From an uncultured Clostridium sp. (GTDB taxonomy: Bacteria > Bacillota > Clostridia > TANB77 > CAG-508), in assembly GCA_947651825.1 (NCBI GenBank), contig CANTAQ010000003.1:28689-92688 (forward strand): a stretch of DNA of 64,000 nucleotides. Reading direction: 5' to 3'. Under the pieces are notes generated by a model. The model made no database searches. It was not told where the DNA came from and saw only the letters and a program-made list of their open reading frames with translations. Position numbers and translations under genes: made by a program. Positions 9,886 to 18,546 of this stretch are shown in pieces. Positions within the stretch are counted from its first letter, which is position 1. The number at the start of each line of letters is the position of its first letter.

Positions 9886-11082
9886 TTGAAAAAAGTTTGT
9901 TTGACTGTAATTATAGCTTTGCTTTGTATTAGTGCTTATGGTACAGTTCAAGCAGTTACATCATCAGATTTAGAAGATAGAAGAAGAGAATTACAAGAAC
10001 AGATAGCACAGTCTGGATTAGAAATTGAAAATATACAAATAGAATTAACAGAAGCACTAGAAAAAATGAATAATCTTGACAAGCAAATTTATGATTACGA
10101 AGAAAGTATAGATAAAATAGATAAAGAATTACAGGAAATAGAAAAAAATATTAAAACTAAAGAGAAAGAAATAACAATATTGCAAATGGACTATGAAAGG
10201 GTTAAAGAGGCTTTTGCAGATAGAATAGTCTATTTGTATGAAACAAATGATACTAGATATTTAGATGTTTTGCTTAGTTCAAAATCAATCGTAGAGTTCA
10301 TTTCAAATTATTATTTAATAGGAGAGATGTTAGAGTATGATTCTAATCTGATTGAGAAATTAGATAATAATAAAGAAGCACTTGAAGTTGCAAAACAAGA
10401 TTTAGAAAAAACAAAGAAAGAACTAGAAGAAAGAAAAACAGAAAAGCAAAGGATAGCAATTACTCTGGAAAATTCTAAAATTGTAAAAAACAGCTATGTC
10501 AATAGTTTAACAGAGCAAGAAAAAGCAACAAAAGAAAAAATAGAAACGTATCAAGAAGAATTAGATTTAATTAATCTTGAAATGCTGTTATCTTCAATGG
10601 AAAATAATGACTCTATTTATGTAGGAGGAATTTTTCTGTGGCCGACACCTGGATATTATACAATAACTTCTCCATTTGGAATGAGATTACATCCTATATT
10701 AAAAACATATAGGGTTCATACAGGAATGGATATTGGGGCTCCTATGGGAACATATATTTTAGCTGCAAATAGTGGAGTGGTAAGTAAGGCGACATATTCT
10801 GTGTCATATGGAAATTTAGTTATGATAAATCATGGAAATGGAATATCAACGGCATATGCACATGGTTCCGAAATACTAGTTGAAGAAGGACAAGAAGTAA
10901 AACGTGGAGATATCATAATGAAAGTTGGCTCAACAGGATGGTCAACTGGTCCACACTTGCATTTTGAAATTATAGTAAATGGAACTAAGATTGATCCATA
11001 CCCATATGTAACCAAAACAGCAAGTCAGCTTTCTGAAGATGAACAAATGAAAGTACAAAATAAAGTAAATACAACTGAATAA
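9886..11082 (+). CDS. EnvC/PcsB-like peptidoglycan hydrolase, M23 domain (copy 1)
   Basis: 398 residues. A signal peptide (about 1-23, cleaved near VQA) is followed by a long coiled coil to about residue 230 and a C-terminal LytM/M23 metallopeptidase domain. The zinc motifs HTGMD and HLHF are both present, so it should be active rather than a degenerate activator. The start is TTG at 9886 with AGAAAGGA upstream. Position right after ftsEX suggests that FtsX binds the coiled coil and switches the enzyme on at the division site. Confidence 0.88.
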   Translation: MKKVCLTVIIALLCISAYGTVQAVTSSDLEDRRRELQEQIAQSGLEIENIQIELTEALEKMNNLDKQIYDYEESIDKIDKELQEIEKNIKTKEKEITILQMDYERVKEAFADRIVYLYETNDTRYLDVLLSSKSIVEFISNYYLIGEMLEYDSNLIEKLDNNKEALEVAKQDLEKTKKELEERKTEKQRIAITLENSKIVKNSYVNSLTEQEKATKEKIETYQEELDLINLEMLLSSMENNDSIYVGGIFLWPTPGYYTITSPFGMRLHPILKTYRVHTGMDIGAPMGTYILAANSGVVSKATYSVSYGNLVMINHGNGISTAYAHGSEILVEEGQEVKRGDIIMKVGSTGWSTGPHLHFEIIVNGTKIDPYPYVTKTASQLSEDEQMKVQNKVNTTE

Positions 11083-11133
11083 AATATAACAATAATCATA
11101 AGAAATTTGTAAGAAACAAAAAGGAGAAAAAAT

Positions 11134-12300
11134 ATGGTAAAAGAACTTGGAAAAATTGTATTAATGATTTTTTTGGCAACAATAATGATATTTTCATTAA
11201 ATGTAGTAGTAGTATCAGCAGTTACAGAAAACGATATTAAAAATAAAGGTGATGAAATTAACAAAACAAAAGAAAAACTAGATGGTGTAGAAGAAGAATT
11301 AAAGGGAACATTAAAGCAAATTGACAAACTAAAATCAGATATACTATCTTATGAAAATGATATAGAAGGTTTAGACAATCAAATAGCAGGGCTAGAAACA
11401 AAAATTGGAGAAGCAGAAGTTAACTTAAAAGAAGCAGAAGAAAAATATGAGGCACAAAAAGCTAACTTTGCAGAAAGATTAGTTGCAATATATGAAGCAG
11501 GAGAAACTACATATTTAGATGTATTGTTATCATCACAAAATATAGTAGATTTTATTACTAATTATTATTTAGTAGAAGATATGGCAGAGTGTGATAACAA
11601 TATGTTAGAGTTGATGGAAAAAAATAGAATTGAAATAGAAACAGCAAAACAAGTGCTAGAAGAAAATAAACAAAATATAGAAAGTTTAAAAGCAAGTAAG
11701 GAGAAAACAGTTGCAGCATTAGAAAATTCAAAAGTTACACAACAAAACTATGCTAACCAATTAACAGAAGAAGAAAAAGAATTGCAAGAAGAAATAAAAA
11801 AATTGGAAGCTGAACAACAACAAATGCAAGCAGAGCTTGATGCTGCATCAAAAAAATATGAAGATGAGATAGCAAATTTAGGAGGTTCAGGAACATTACA
11901 AAGACCATTAAAACCAGGAGTAGGAGTAGTAACATGTAATATGTATTATAGTAGTGGAAAATACCATGGTGCGATGGACATAGGTGTTGCAGAAGGAACA
12001 AAGGTATATGCAGCAGAGGAAGGAATTGTTTTACATGCAGGTTGGAATACTACAGGATATGGATATTTAACAGTTATACAACATGCAAACGGACTTAGAA
12101 CATATTATGGTCATGGAAATGGTACAATGTATGTTGAAGAAGGGCAAAAAGTTGAAAGAGGACAATTAATAATGCTTAGTGGTAATACAGGAAATTCTTC
12201 AGGGCCACACTTACATTTTGAAGTAAGAGTTTCTCCATATAGATGGGTATATGGTGGAGGAGCAGGGGATTGCAGAAGAGACCCAAGAAATTATCTATAA
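11134..12300 (+). CDS. EnvC/PcsB-like peptidoglycan hydrolase, M23 domain (copy 2)
   Basis: 388 residues, a tandem paralogue of the preceding gene. The signal peptide (about 1-28, ending VSA), a coiled coil to about residue 245 with a shared TYLDVLLSSQNIVDFI motif, and the M23 domain match copy 1. YHGAMD and GPHLHFEV provide the zinc ligands. The C-terminus has an extra CRRDPRNYL tail. An AAAGGAG site precedes ATG. Two active hydrolases beside one FtsEX suggests division of labour, or use of copy 2 at another stage such as sporulation; that is inference. Confidence 0.87.
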   Translation: MVKELGKIVLMIFLATIMIFSLNVVVVSAVTENDIKNKGDEINKTKEKLDGVEEELKGTLKQIDKLKSDILSYENDIEGLDNQIAGLETKIGEAEVNLKEAEEKYEAQKANFAERLVAIYEAGETTYLDVLLSSQNIVDFITNYYLVEDMAECDNNMLELMEKNRIEIETAKQVLEENKQNIESLKASKEKTVAALENSKVTQQNYANQLTEEEKELQEEIKKLEAEQQQMQAELDAASKKYEDEIANLGGSGTLQRPLKPGVGVVTCNMYYSSGKYHGAMDIGVAEGTKVYAAEEGIVLHAGWNTTGYGYLTVIQHANGLRTYYGHGNGTMYVEEGQKVERGQLIMLSGNTGNSSGPHLHFEVRVSPYRWVYGGGAGDCRRDPRNYL

Positions 12301-12353
12301 TTTAATTAATTATAGGAGTAATAAAATACATAGCTTTAGATTATTATTTGAAT

Positions 12354-12381
12354 CTGACGACATATTTTTAACAGTCGTCAG
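12354..12381 (+). terminator. Hairpin after the hydrolase pair
   Basis: ctgacgac / gtcgtcag with a 12-base AT loop. The T-run after the stem is poor, so termination may be weak or it may be a processing site. Confidence 0.5.
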
Positions 12382-12433
12382 AATTTCATATTTATATATT
12401 TTTTTAATATAATAGTCATATAAGGAGGCAATA

Positions 12434-13675
12434 ATGGATTCAGAAAGAAAAAATATAGTGTATAAATCAATAATGTTAGTGTTGATTACAGCAATGCTTA
12501 CTTTTATGCTAACTACAATAGGAATTTACAATTATTTTACAAAAACAGATAAAGGTGTAAAACATATATTAGATGTTATTATACAAGATGAGAATGAAAT
12601 AGTGGCAAAAGAAGAAGCTGGTAATACTATAGATACTGTAGATTTGCAAACAAAGTTAAGCATAATAAAAGCATATCTAAACAATAAGTACATTGGAGAA
12701 TTAAATGAAGAAGATATGATACAATCAGCAATAAAAGGTTACGTAAAAGGCCTTGGAGACGACTATACTGAATATCTAACAAAAAGTGAATATGAAGAGT
12801 TATTAGTAAATGTAACAGGAGATTTTGTAGGAATTGGAATTTACATGACAAAAGATAATAATGGAAATGTAATTGTAATAGCACCTATAGAAGATTCACC
12901 AGCAGAAGAAGCAGGCTTACAAACAGGCGATATAATAACAAAAGTAAACGGGGAAGAATGCTATGACATAGATTTGGATGTCGTATCTAATAAAATCAAG
13001 GGAGAAGAAGGTACGAAAGTAAAACTAGAGCTTGTAAGAGATGGTGAAATATTAGAAAAGGAAGTAGAAAGAAGACATGTAGTAATAAAAGATAGTAAAG
13101 CAGAAGTGTTAGAGGGAAATATTGGATATATACAATTAATTACATTTGATGAAAACAGTGCAGCAAATGTAGAAAAATATTTAGATGAATTTGAAGCGAA
13201 AGGTATAAATAAAGTTATTCTAGATTTAAGAGATAATACAGGAGGAATAGTGACAGAAGCAATATCATTATGTGAATTATTTGTAAAAAAAGATGATATA
13301 ATAATGAAATCATATGATAAGGCAAAAATAGAAACAGTAGTAAAATCAAAAAATCAGAATCCAAGAGATGTAAAACTTATATTATTAGTAAATGAGATGT
13401 CTGCAAGTGCTTCAGAGATTACTACAGGGGCATTAAAAGATAACAAAGTAGCAACTGTAATTGGAACAACTACTTATGGAAAGGGAGTAATGCAAGAAAT
13501 AATGCCAATCTTTAATAAGACAGCAGGACTAAAATTAACTACTGAAGAATTTCTTACTCCAAATGGTAACAAAATACACAAAATAGGTATAGAACCAGAT
13601 ATAGAAGTAAAAGATAATCCAGAAACAGAAGAAGATGAACAATTAGAGAGAGCAATACAGGAATTAAATTCATAA
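12434..13675 (+). CDS. C-terminal processing peptidase (S41 family, CtpA-like)
   Basis: Membrane-anchored serine protease outside the cell, 413 residues. A membrane segment at about residues 10-32 is followed by a PDZ domain (about 115-195, GIGIYMTKDNNGN) and the S41 protease core. The catalytic serine is in MSASASEIT near residue 325 and the lysine in YGKGVMQE near 350. The start follows AAGGAGG. Its place behind FtsEX and two hydrolases suggests it trims or removes cell-wall enzymes, as CtpA-type proteases do elsewhere. Confidence 0.93.
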   Translation: MDSERKNIVYKSIMLVLITAMLTFMLTTIGIYNYFTKTDKGVKHILDVIIQDENEIVAKEEAGNTIDTVDLQTKLSIIKAYLNNKYIGELNEEDMIQSAIKGYVKGLGDDYTEYLTKSEYEELLVNVTGDFVGIGIYMTKDNNGNVIVIAPIEDSPAEEAGLQTGDIITKVNGEECYDIDLDVVSNKIKGEEGTKVKLELVRDGEILEKEVERRHVVIKDSKAEVLEGNIGYIQLITFDENSAANVEKYLDEFEAKGINKVILDLRDNTGGIVTEAISLCELFVKKDDIIMKSYDKAKIETVVKSKNQNPRDVKLILLVNEMSASASEITTGALKDNKVATVIGTTTYGKGVMQEIMPIFNKTAGLKLTTEEFLTPNGNKIHKIGIEPDIEVKDNPETEEDEQLERAIQELNS

Positions 13676-13709
13676 ATCAAGGAAACACCTTATAAGAAAG
13701 GGTAAAATT

Positions 13710-15362
13710 ATGAAAAATAAAGAAAGAAAAATAAATAGTAAAATTAGAATTAATATATTAGCAATAGTTTTAATCATTTTATTTTGTTTTCTAATATCTC
13801 CAAAAACACTTCAGAATGACACTTTTTATACAATTAAAATTGGAGAATATATTACAGAAAATGGTGTTACGATGCAAGAACCATTTTCTTGGCATGAAAA
13901 TTTAGAATATACATTTCCACACTGGGCGTATGATGTAATGATATATAAAATATTTACAGTAGGAGGTATGACAGGAATTTATATATCAACAATAATTTTA
14001 GCTGCAATATTTGGAATAACAATGTACTATGTTAATGTAAAACTAAATAAAAATAGACCATTATCACTAATATTAACAATAACATTATTGTATTTAATGA
14101 GAAATTATATTGCAGCAAGAGCTCAGTTAGTTACATTCATATTATTTTTATTAACAATATATTTTATAGAGAAATTCCTAGAAAATGGAAAATTAAGATA
14201 TGCAATAGGACTTATAATAATACCTGTACTAATTGCTAATTTTCATACAGCAACGTTTTATTTCTATTTTGTACTATATCTACCATATATTGGAGAATAT
14301 ATGATGTATATTTTAACTCAATGGGATATAATAATGATTTCTCATAATATAAAGAGATTAAAGAAAAAGAATAAGGACAATAAAGAAGAAATAAATAAGA
14401 AAATAGAAAAATTAGAAGCTAAAAAAGAGAAAAGAGCAAAAATAAAACAAGCTAAAAAGGACAACCCATATAAAATAAAAATTGATAATAAGAAGAATGT
14501 CAAATTCTTAATAATTATAATGATAATTTGTTTATTCACAGGATTTTTAACACCACTAGGAACAACACCATATACTTACCTTCCAAAAACAATGCAAGGA
14601 ATAAGTATGAAAAATATATCTGAACATTTACCATTAGTATTAATAAATAATATAGATATGATATGTGTATTAATATTTGTAATAGGGTTATTAATGTTTA
14701 CAGATACGAAAATTAGAATGTGTGATTTATTTATGCTAGGAGGATTGTTGTATTTAACATTTTCATCACAGAGGCAATCTTCAATGTTTGTTTTAGCAGG
14801 AGTGATAATATTTAATAGAATGCTTACTTCAATGATACAAAAATATTCTCCTGACATGTTACCAAAACTAGAGAAATATATAACAAATATACTAGGAATT
14901 ATAATTGTAACTTGTATAGTTTCTATAATAGGGTTACATTTCTATAAAAAGACCGTAGATAATCAATATATTAATGAAAAGACATACCCAGTAAAAGCAT
15001 CGACATGGATAAAAGAAAATCTAAATTTAAATGAAATACGATTATATAATGCATATAATTATGGAAGTTACCTAATATATGAAGATATTCCAGTATTTAT
15101 AGATTCTAGATGTGACTTATATATGCCAGAATTTAATGAAGGTATAAATGTATTTTATGATTTCTTAAGGATAGATTCTATAGGATTTTCAAATATGGAA
15201 GCAAAGATGGACGATTACAATTTTACACATTATTTAATAAAAAGAAATAGTAAATTAGAAGTTTATTTTAGAGCAAAAGGAGCAAATTATTACAGAATGA
15301 TATATCCACTAGGAGAAGTAGAAGATAATGCATTTTGCATTTATGAAAGGATTTTACCGTGA
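13710..15362 (+). CDS. Polytopic membrane protein of unknown function
   Basis: 550 residues with about ten hydrophobic segments, split by a cytoplasmic Lys/Glu-rich stretch at about residues 210-255, and a C-terminal soluble domain of about 110 residues. That domain contains NYGSYLIYEDIPVFIDSR and HYLIKR, seen in membrane proteins loosely related to GT39/YfhO-type glycosyltransferases. I do not recognise a precise function. The lspA start overlaps its stop, so it is co-expressed with lspA and two pseudouridine synthases. Confidence 0.7.
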   Translation: MKNKERKINSKIRINILAIVLIILFCFLISPKTLQNDTFYTIKIGEYITENGVTMQEPFSWHENLEYTFPHWAYDVMIYKIFTVGGMTGIYISTIILAAIFGITMYYVNVKLNKNRPLSLILTITLLYLMRNYIAARAQLVTFILFLLTIYFIEKFLENGKLRYAIGLIIIPVLIANFHTATFYFYFVLYLPYIGEYMMYILTQWDIIMISHNIKRLKKKNKDNKEEINKKIEKLEAKKEKRAKIKQAKKDNPYKIKIDNKKNVKFLIIIMIICLFTGFLTPLGTTPYTYLPKTMQGISMKNISEHLPLVLINNIDMICVLIFVIGLLMFTDTKIRMCDLFMLGGLLYLTFSSQRQSSMFVLAGVIIFNRMLTSMIQKYSPDMLPKLEKYITNILGIIIVTCIVSIIGLHFYKKTVDNQYINEKTYPVKASTWIKENLNLNEIRLYNAYNYGSYLIYEDIPVFIDSRCDLYMPEFNEGINVFYDFLRIDSIGFSNMEAKMDDYNFTHYLIKRNSKLEVYFRAKGANYYRMIYPLGEVEDNAFCIYERILP

Positions 15363-15853
15363 AAAAGAATATAATATTAATAATAAGTATAGTTCTAGTA
15401 GATCAAATAATTAAATTATTAGCAATTAAATATTTAGCACAATTAAATAGTGTAACATTAATTAATGGAGTTTTAAGTTTAACATATTTAGAAAACAAAG
15501 GTGCAGCTTTTGGATTATGGAATAGCAGATGGCTATTAGTTGGGGTAAATATAGTAATAATATTTGTAGTTATAAAACTATTACGAAATAAAACATATGA
15601 ATTTACTAAGACAATGAAAACAGCATATTCCTTAATTTTAGCAGGAGGAATAACTAACTTAATAGATAGATTATTTAGAGGTTTTGTTGTTGATTATATT
15701 GACATAAATGAATTATTTTATTATCCAGTATTTAATTTAGCAGATATATGCATAATAGTAGGAATTTTAGTAGTAATAGTAACAATTGTAATAAAAACAC
15801 TTCAAAAACAGGAGCAAAATTATGAAGCAATACAAAATAGAAAAGGTAAATAG
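15359..15853 (+). CDS. lspA: Lipoprotein signal peptidase II
   Basis: Cleaves the signal peptide of lipoproteins after lipid attachment. It has 164 residues and four membrane segments. Conserved boxes NKGAAFGLW, GGITNLIDRLF and VFNLADICI are present; the two aspartates in NLID and NLAD are the catalytic pair. GTG start overlapping the preceding gene by four bases. Its end overlaps rluD, as in many Firmicutes where lspA and rluD adjoin. Confidence 0.95.
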   Translation: MKKNIILIISIVLVDQIIKLLAIKYLAQLNSVTLINGVLSLTYLENKGAAFGLWNSRWLLVGVNIVIIFVVIKLLRNKTYEFTKTMKTAYSLILAGGITNLIDRLFRGFVVDYIDINELFYYPVFNLADICIIVGILVVIVTIVIKTLQKQEQNYEAIQNRKGK

Positions 15854-16725
15854 AATTGATAAAGAAATAGCTTCTTTAGATAATGATTTGTCAAGAGAAG
15901 CTATACAAAGAATGATTAAAGAAGGACTTATATTAGTAAATGGAAAAGAAGTTAAATCTTCATATAAGACTAATATTGGAGATATTATAACAATAGAGGA
16001 TATAAAACCAAAAGAGACTGGATTAAAAGCACAGGATATACCAATAGATATAGTATATGAAGATGGAGATATTTTAATAGTAAACAAGAGAAAAGGAATG
16101 GTAGTACATCCAGGACATGGAAATCCAGATGGAACACTTGTTAACGCAGTTATAGCACATTGTATGGGAAATCTTTCAACAGTAGGGGGAAAAACTAGAT
16201 TGCGGAATAGTACATAGGATAGATAAAGATACTTCTGGCCTAGTAATAATTGCTAAAAATGATGTATCACATATAAATATAAGCAATCAAATACAAAACA
16301 GAAGTGTAAAGAAAACATATATGGCATTAGTAAGAGGTGTAATAAAAGAAAATGAAGCAACAATAAATATGCCTATAGGAAGAAGCTCAAAAGATAGGAT
16401 AAAAATGGCAGTTACAAAAACTGGAAAAGAAGCGATAACACATGTAAAAGTTTTAAAGAGATTTGAAGGATACACATTAGTTCAAGTGATTATTGAAACA
16501 GGAAGAACTCATCAAATAAGGGTTCATTTGGCAGAAATAGGATACCCAATAGTGGGTGATTTTGTATATTCTAATGGAAAAAATCCTTTTGGAGTAGAAG
16601 GGCAAATGCTTCATGCAAAGAAACTTGAATTCAAACATCCAAAAACAGGTCAAAATGTAAATTTTGAAGCACCACTACCAAGATACTTTATGGATATTTT
16701 GGAACAATTAGAAAGGAAAATTTAA
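15822..16725 (+). CDS. rluD: RluD-type 23S rRNA pseudouridine synthase; interrupted by an in-frame CGG (+1)
   Basis: Converts uridines of 23S rRNA to pseudouridine. An N-terminal S4 RNA-binding domain (about residues 15-75) precedes the catalytic domain. The frame hits CGG at 16203-16205 (codon 128) and would end three codons later. Skipping the C gives RL-GIVHRIDKDTSGL, which contains the catalytic aspartate motif HRIDKDTSG. The usual residue before this Gly is Pro; here it is Leu. The joined protein has 300 residues and a normal end. ATG at 15822 has an AGGAGC site inside lspA. Confidence 0.9.
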
Positions 16726-17444
16726 TGGAAGAAAGATTACAGAAATTCTTAGCAGAGTCTGGTATTGCATCAAGGAGAAAGTGCGAGGAATATATATTAC
16801 AAGGAAAAGTAAAAGTAAATGGAGAAGTAATAACGACTTTGGGAACAAAAGTAAATCCAGAAAAAGATAAAATAGAATATAATGGGAAAATCGTAAAAAA
16901 GAGTAAGAAAGAATATACATATATACTTTTAAATAAACCAATTGATTATGTAACAACTTCAAAAGACCAATTTGGCAGACAAACCGTTTTGGATTTACTA
17001 AAAATAAATAAAAGATTGGTACCAGTAGGAAGACTGGATATGTACACGTCAGGAGCATTAATATTGACTGATGATGGGGATTTTGTATATAAAGTGACAC
17101 ATCCAAAACATGAGATAACAAAGACATATACTGTTACACTAAAAGGTGAAGCAACTAATGAAGATGTAGAAAAGCTATCAAAAGGAGTAGATATAGGAGG
17201 TTTTGTCACAAGCAAAGCAAAAGTTAAAATACTAAAAGTAGATAAAGAGCAAAACAAGTCAAGATTAGAAATAACAATACATGAAGGAAAAAATAGACAG
17301 GTGCGTAGAATGTGCGAAAGTATAGGAAAAAGGGTTTTAGCATTACATAGAAGTAAGATAGGAAATATAGGGGTAAAAGATATAAAAATAGGTACCTGGC
17401 GATATTTAACTAAAAAAGAGGTTGACGAATTAATAAATTGTTGA
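16725..17444 (+). CDS. rluB: RsuA/RluB-family pseudouridine synthase
   Basis: 239 residues with an N-terminal S4 domain (RLQKFLAESGIASRRKCEE) and the family catalytic motif VGRLDMYTSGALILTDDG, its aspartate near residue 104. EGKNRQVRRMC is the conserved C-terminal box. The start overlaps the rluD stop by one base (TAATGG). RluB modifies the peptidyl-transferase region in other bacteria; RsuA is the alternative, so the symbol is less certain than the family. Confidence 0.88.
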   Translation: MEERLQKFLAESGIASRRKCEEYILQGKVKVNGEVITTLGTKVNPEKDKIEYNGKIVKKSKKEYTYILLNKPIDYVTTSKDQFGRQTVLDLLKINKRLVPVGRLDMYTSGALILTDDGDFVYKVTHPKHEITKTYTVTLKGEATNEDVEKLSKGVDIGGFVTSKAKVKILKVDKEQNKSRLEITIHEGKNRQVRRMCESIGKRVLALHRSKIGNIGVKDIKIGTWRYLTKKEVDELINC

Positions 17445-17505
17445 TAAAATATATAAGATAAGCTGAAAATATTTTTAGGCTTCAATCCAGTAAGGAGGAA
17501 TATAT

Positions 17506-18441
17506 ATGGTAGAAGATGAAGAAATCAAAACTACAGTGTCTCCATTTGCAATGCGAGAAGGAGAAATAAAAACATTTGATGGAAGAGATGGATATGTTTC
17601 AATAAATCAGATTATAAATAAGATAAATATAGGTCATATAACAGATATACATTTTAGTATTTTAGAGTTAGTAAATGAATTTGAGTTTATAACTTCAAGA
17701 CAGTTATATCAAATATTAGAGACAAAAGGAATAGAAGTGAAATCTCAAGATAAATTAAATAATAAATTAGAACAATTAATAAAAACCAAAATTCTTACAA
17801 GATATTATTTTACAGCAGAAGCTGGAAAAGGAATATATCGAGTATATTGTTTAGAAAAAATGGGAAAATACCTATTAAATTCAAGAGGAATAGAATGCAA
17901 ATGGCAACCTACAGATAATACAAAGCCTGTAGCAATGATAAAGAAAAGATTAGCAGGAAACCAAGTAATCATATCATACTTAAGAAAAGTAAAAGCATTT
18001 GATGGATACAAGATAAAACCAGTTATTAATGCAAAACAAAATGGAAAGACATTTAAATTGCATGCATGTGTAAAGGTATCTAAAAATGGAAAGTCTGCAG
18101 AGCTAATATTTGAAGCTGTGAGAAGAGAAGAAGATTGGGAAAGAAAACTAGTAGACAGAATGAAATTATTAAAAGATTTCTATGAGAATTTTGTACAATT
18201 TGATTCTGGATTTGCAAATAAACCACAATTAGTTTTATTATGCGAAGATGGTAAACATGCTGTGGAAGCATTTAAAACAATAGTATTAAACCAATTGGAA
18301 ATAGCAAATACAAAGATATGTATTACAACAGATTTAAAGCAAAATGCATCAAACTTAAGTAATTCGCTAAGTGAATTTGTAATAGATGAAGCAACAGGGA
18401 AATATAAAATGCAAGAAGTTAATTTGAAAATATTAGAATAA
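17506..18441 (+). CDS. Winged-helix, replication-relaxation-like protein
   Basis: 311 residues. Residues about 45-105 look like a winged helix (ILELVNEFEFITSRQLYQIL), followed by an alpha/beta domain with EAVRREEDWERKL. This layout resembles the Replic_Relax/DUF5697 proteins found beside VirD4/TraG-like ATPases, and such an ATPase gene lies convergently downstream. Strong AAGGAGG site. Function is not known. Confidence 0.6.
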   Translation: MVEDEEIKTTVSPFAMREGEIKTFDGRDGYVSINQIINKINIGHITDIHFSILELVNEFEFITSRQLYQILETKGIEVKSQDKLNNKLEQLIKTKILTRYYFTAEAGKGIYRVYCLEKMGKYLLNSRGIECKWQPTDNTKPVAMIKKRLAGNQVIISYLRKVKAFDGYKIKPVINAKQNGKTFKLHACVKVSKNGKSAELIFEAVRREEDWERKLVDRMKLLKDFYENFVQFDSGFANKPQLVLLCEDGKHAVEAFKTIVLNQLEIANTKICITTDLKQNASNLSNSLSEFVIDEATGKYKMQEVNLKILE

Positions 18442-18442
18442 C

Positions 18443-18472
18443 AAAAGAACGACAGAGATGTCGTTCTTTTGT
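18443..18472 (+). terminator. Intrinsic terminator of the 17506 gene
   Basis: aaaagaacgac / gtcgttctttt hairpin directly after the stop codon. Confidence 0.85.
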
Positions 18473-18503
18473 TATTGAACTAAAAAAGAAAACATTATTA
18501 ATT

Positions 18504-18530
18504 AAAAAATCTCCTCTAAAATAGAGGAGA
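18504..18530 (-). terminator. Intrinsic terminator of the VirD4-like gene
   Basis: tctcctct / agaggaga hairpin; read on the minus strand it is followed by a T-run (18504-18509). Confidence 0.75.
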
Positions 18531-18546
18531 GATATAATATCTTATT

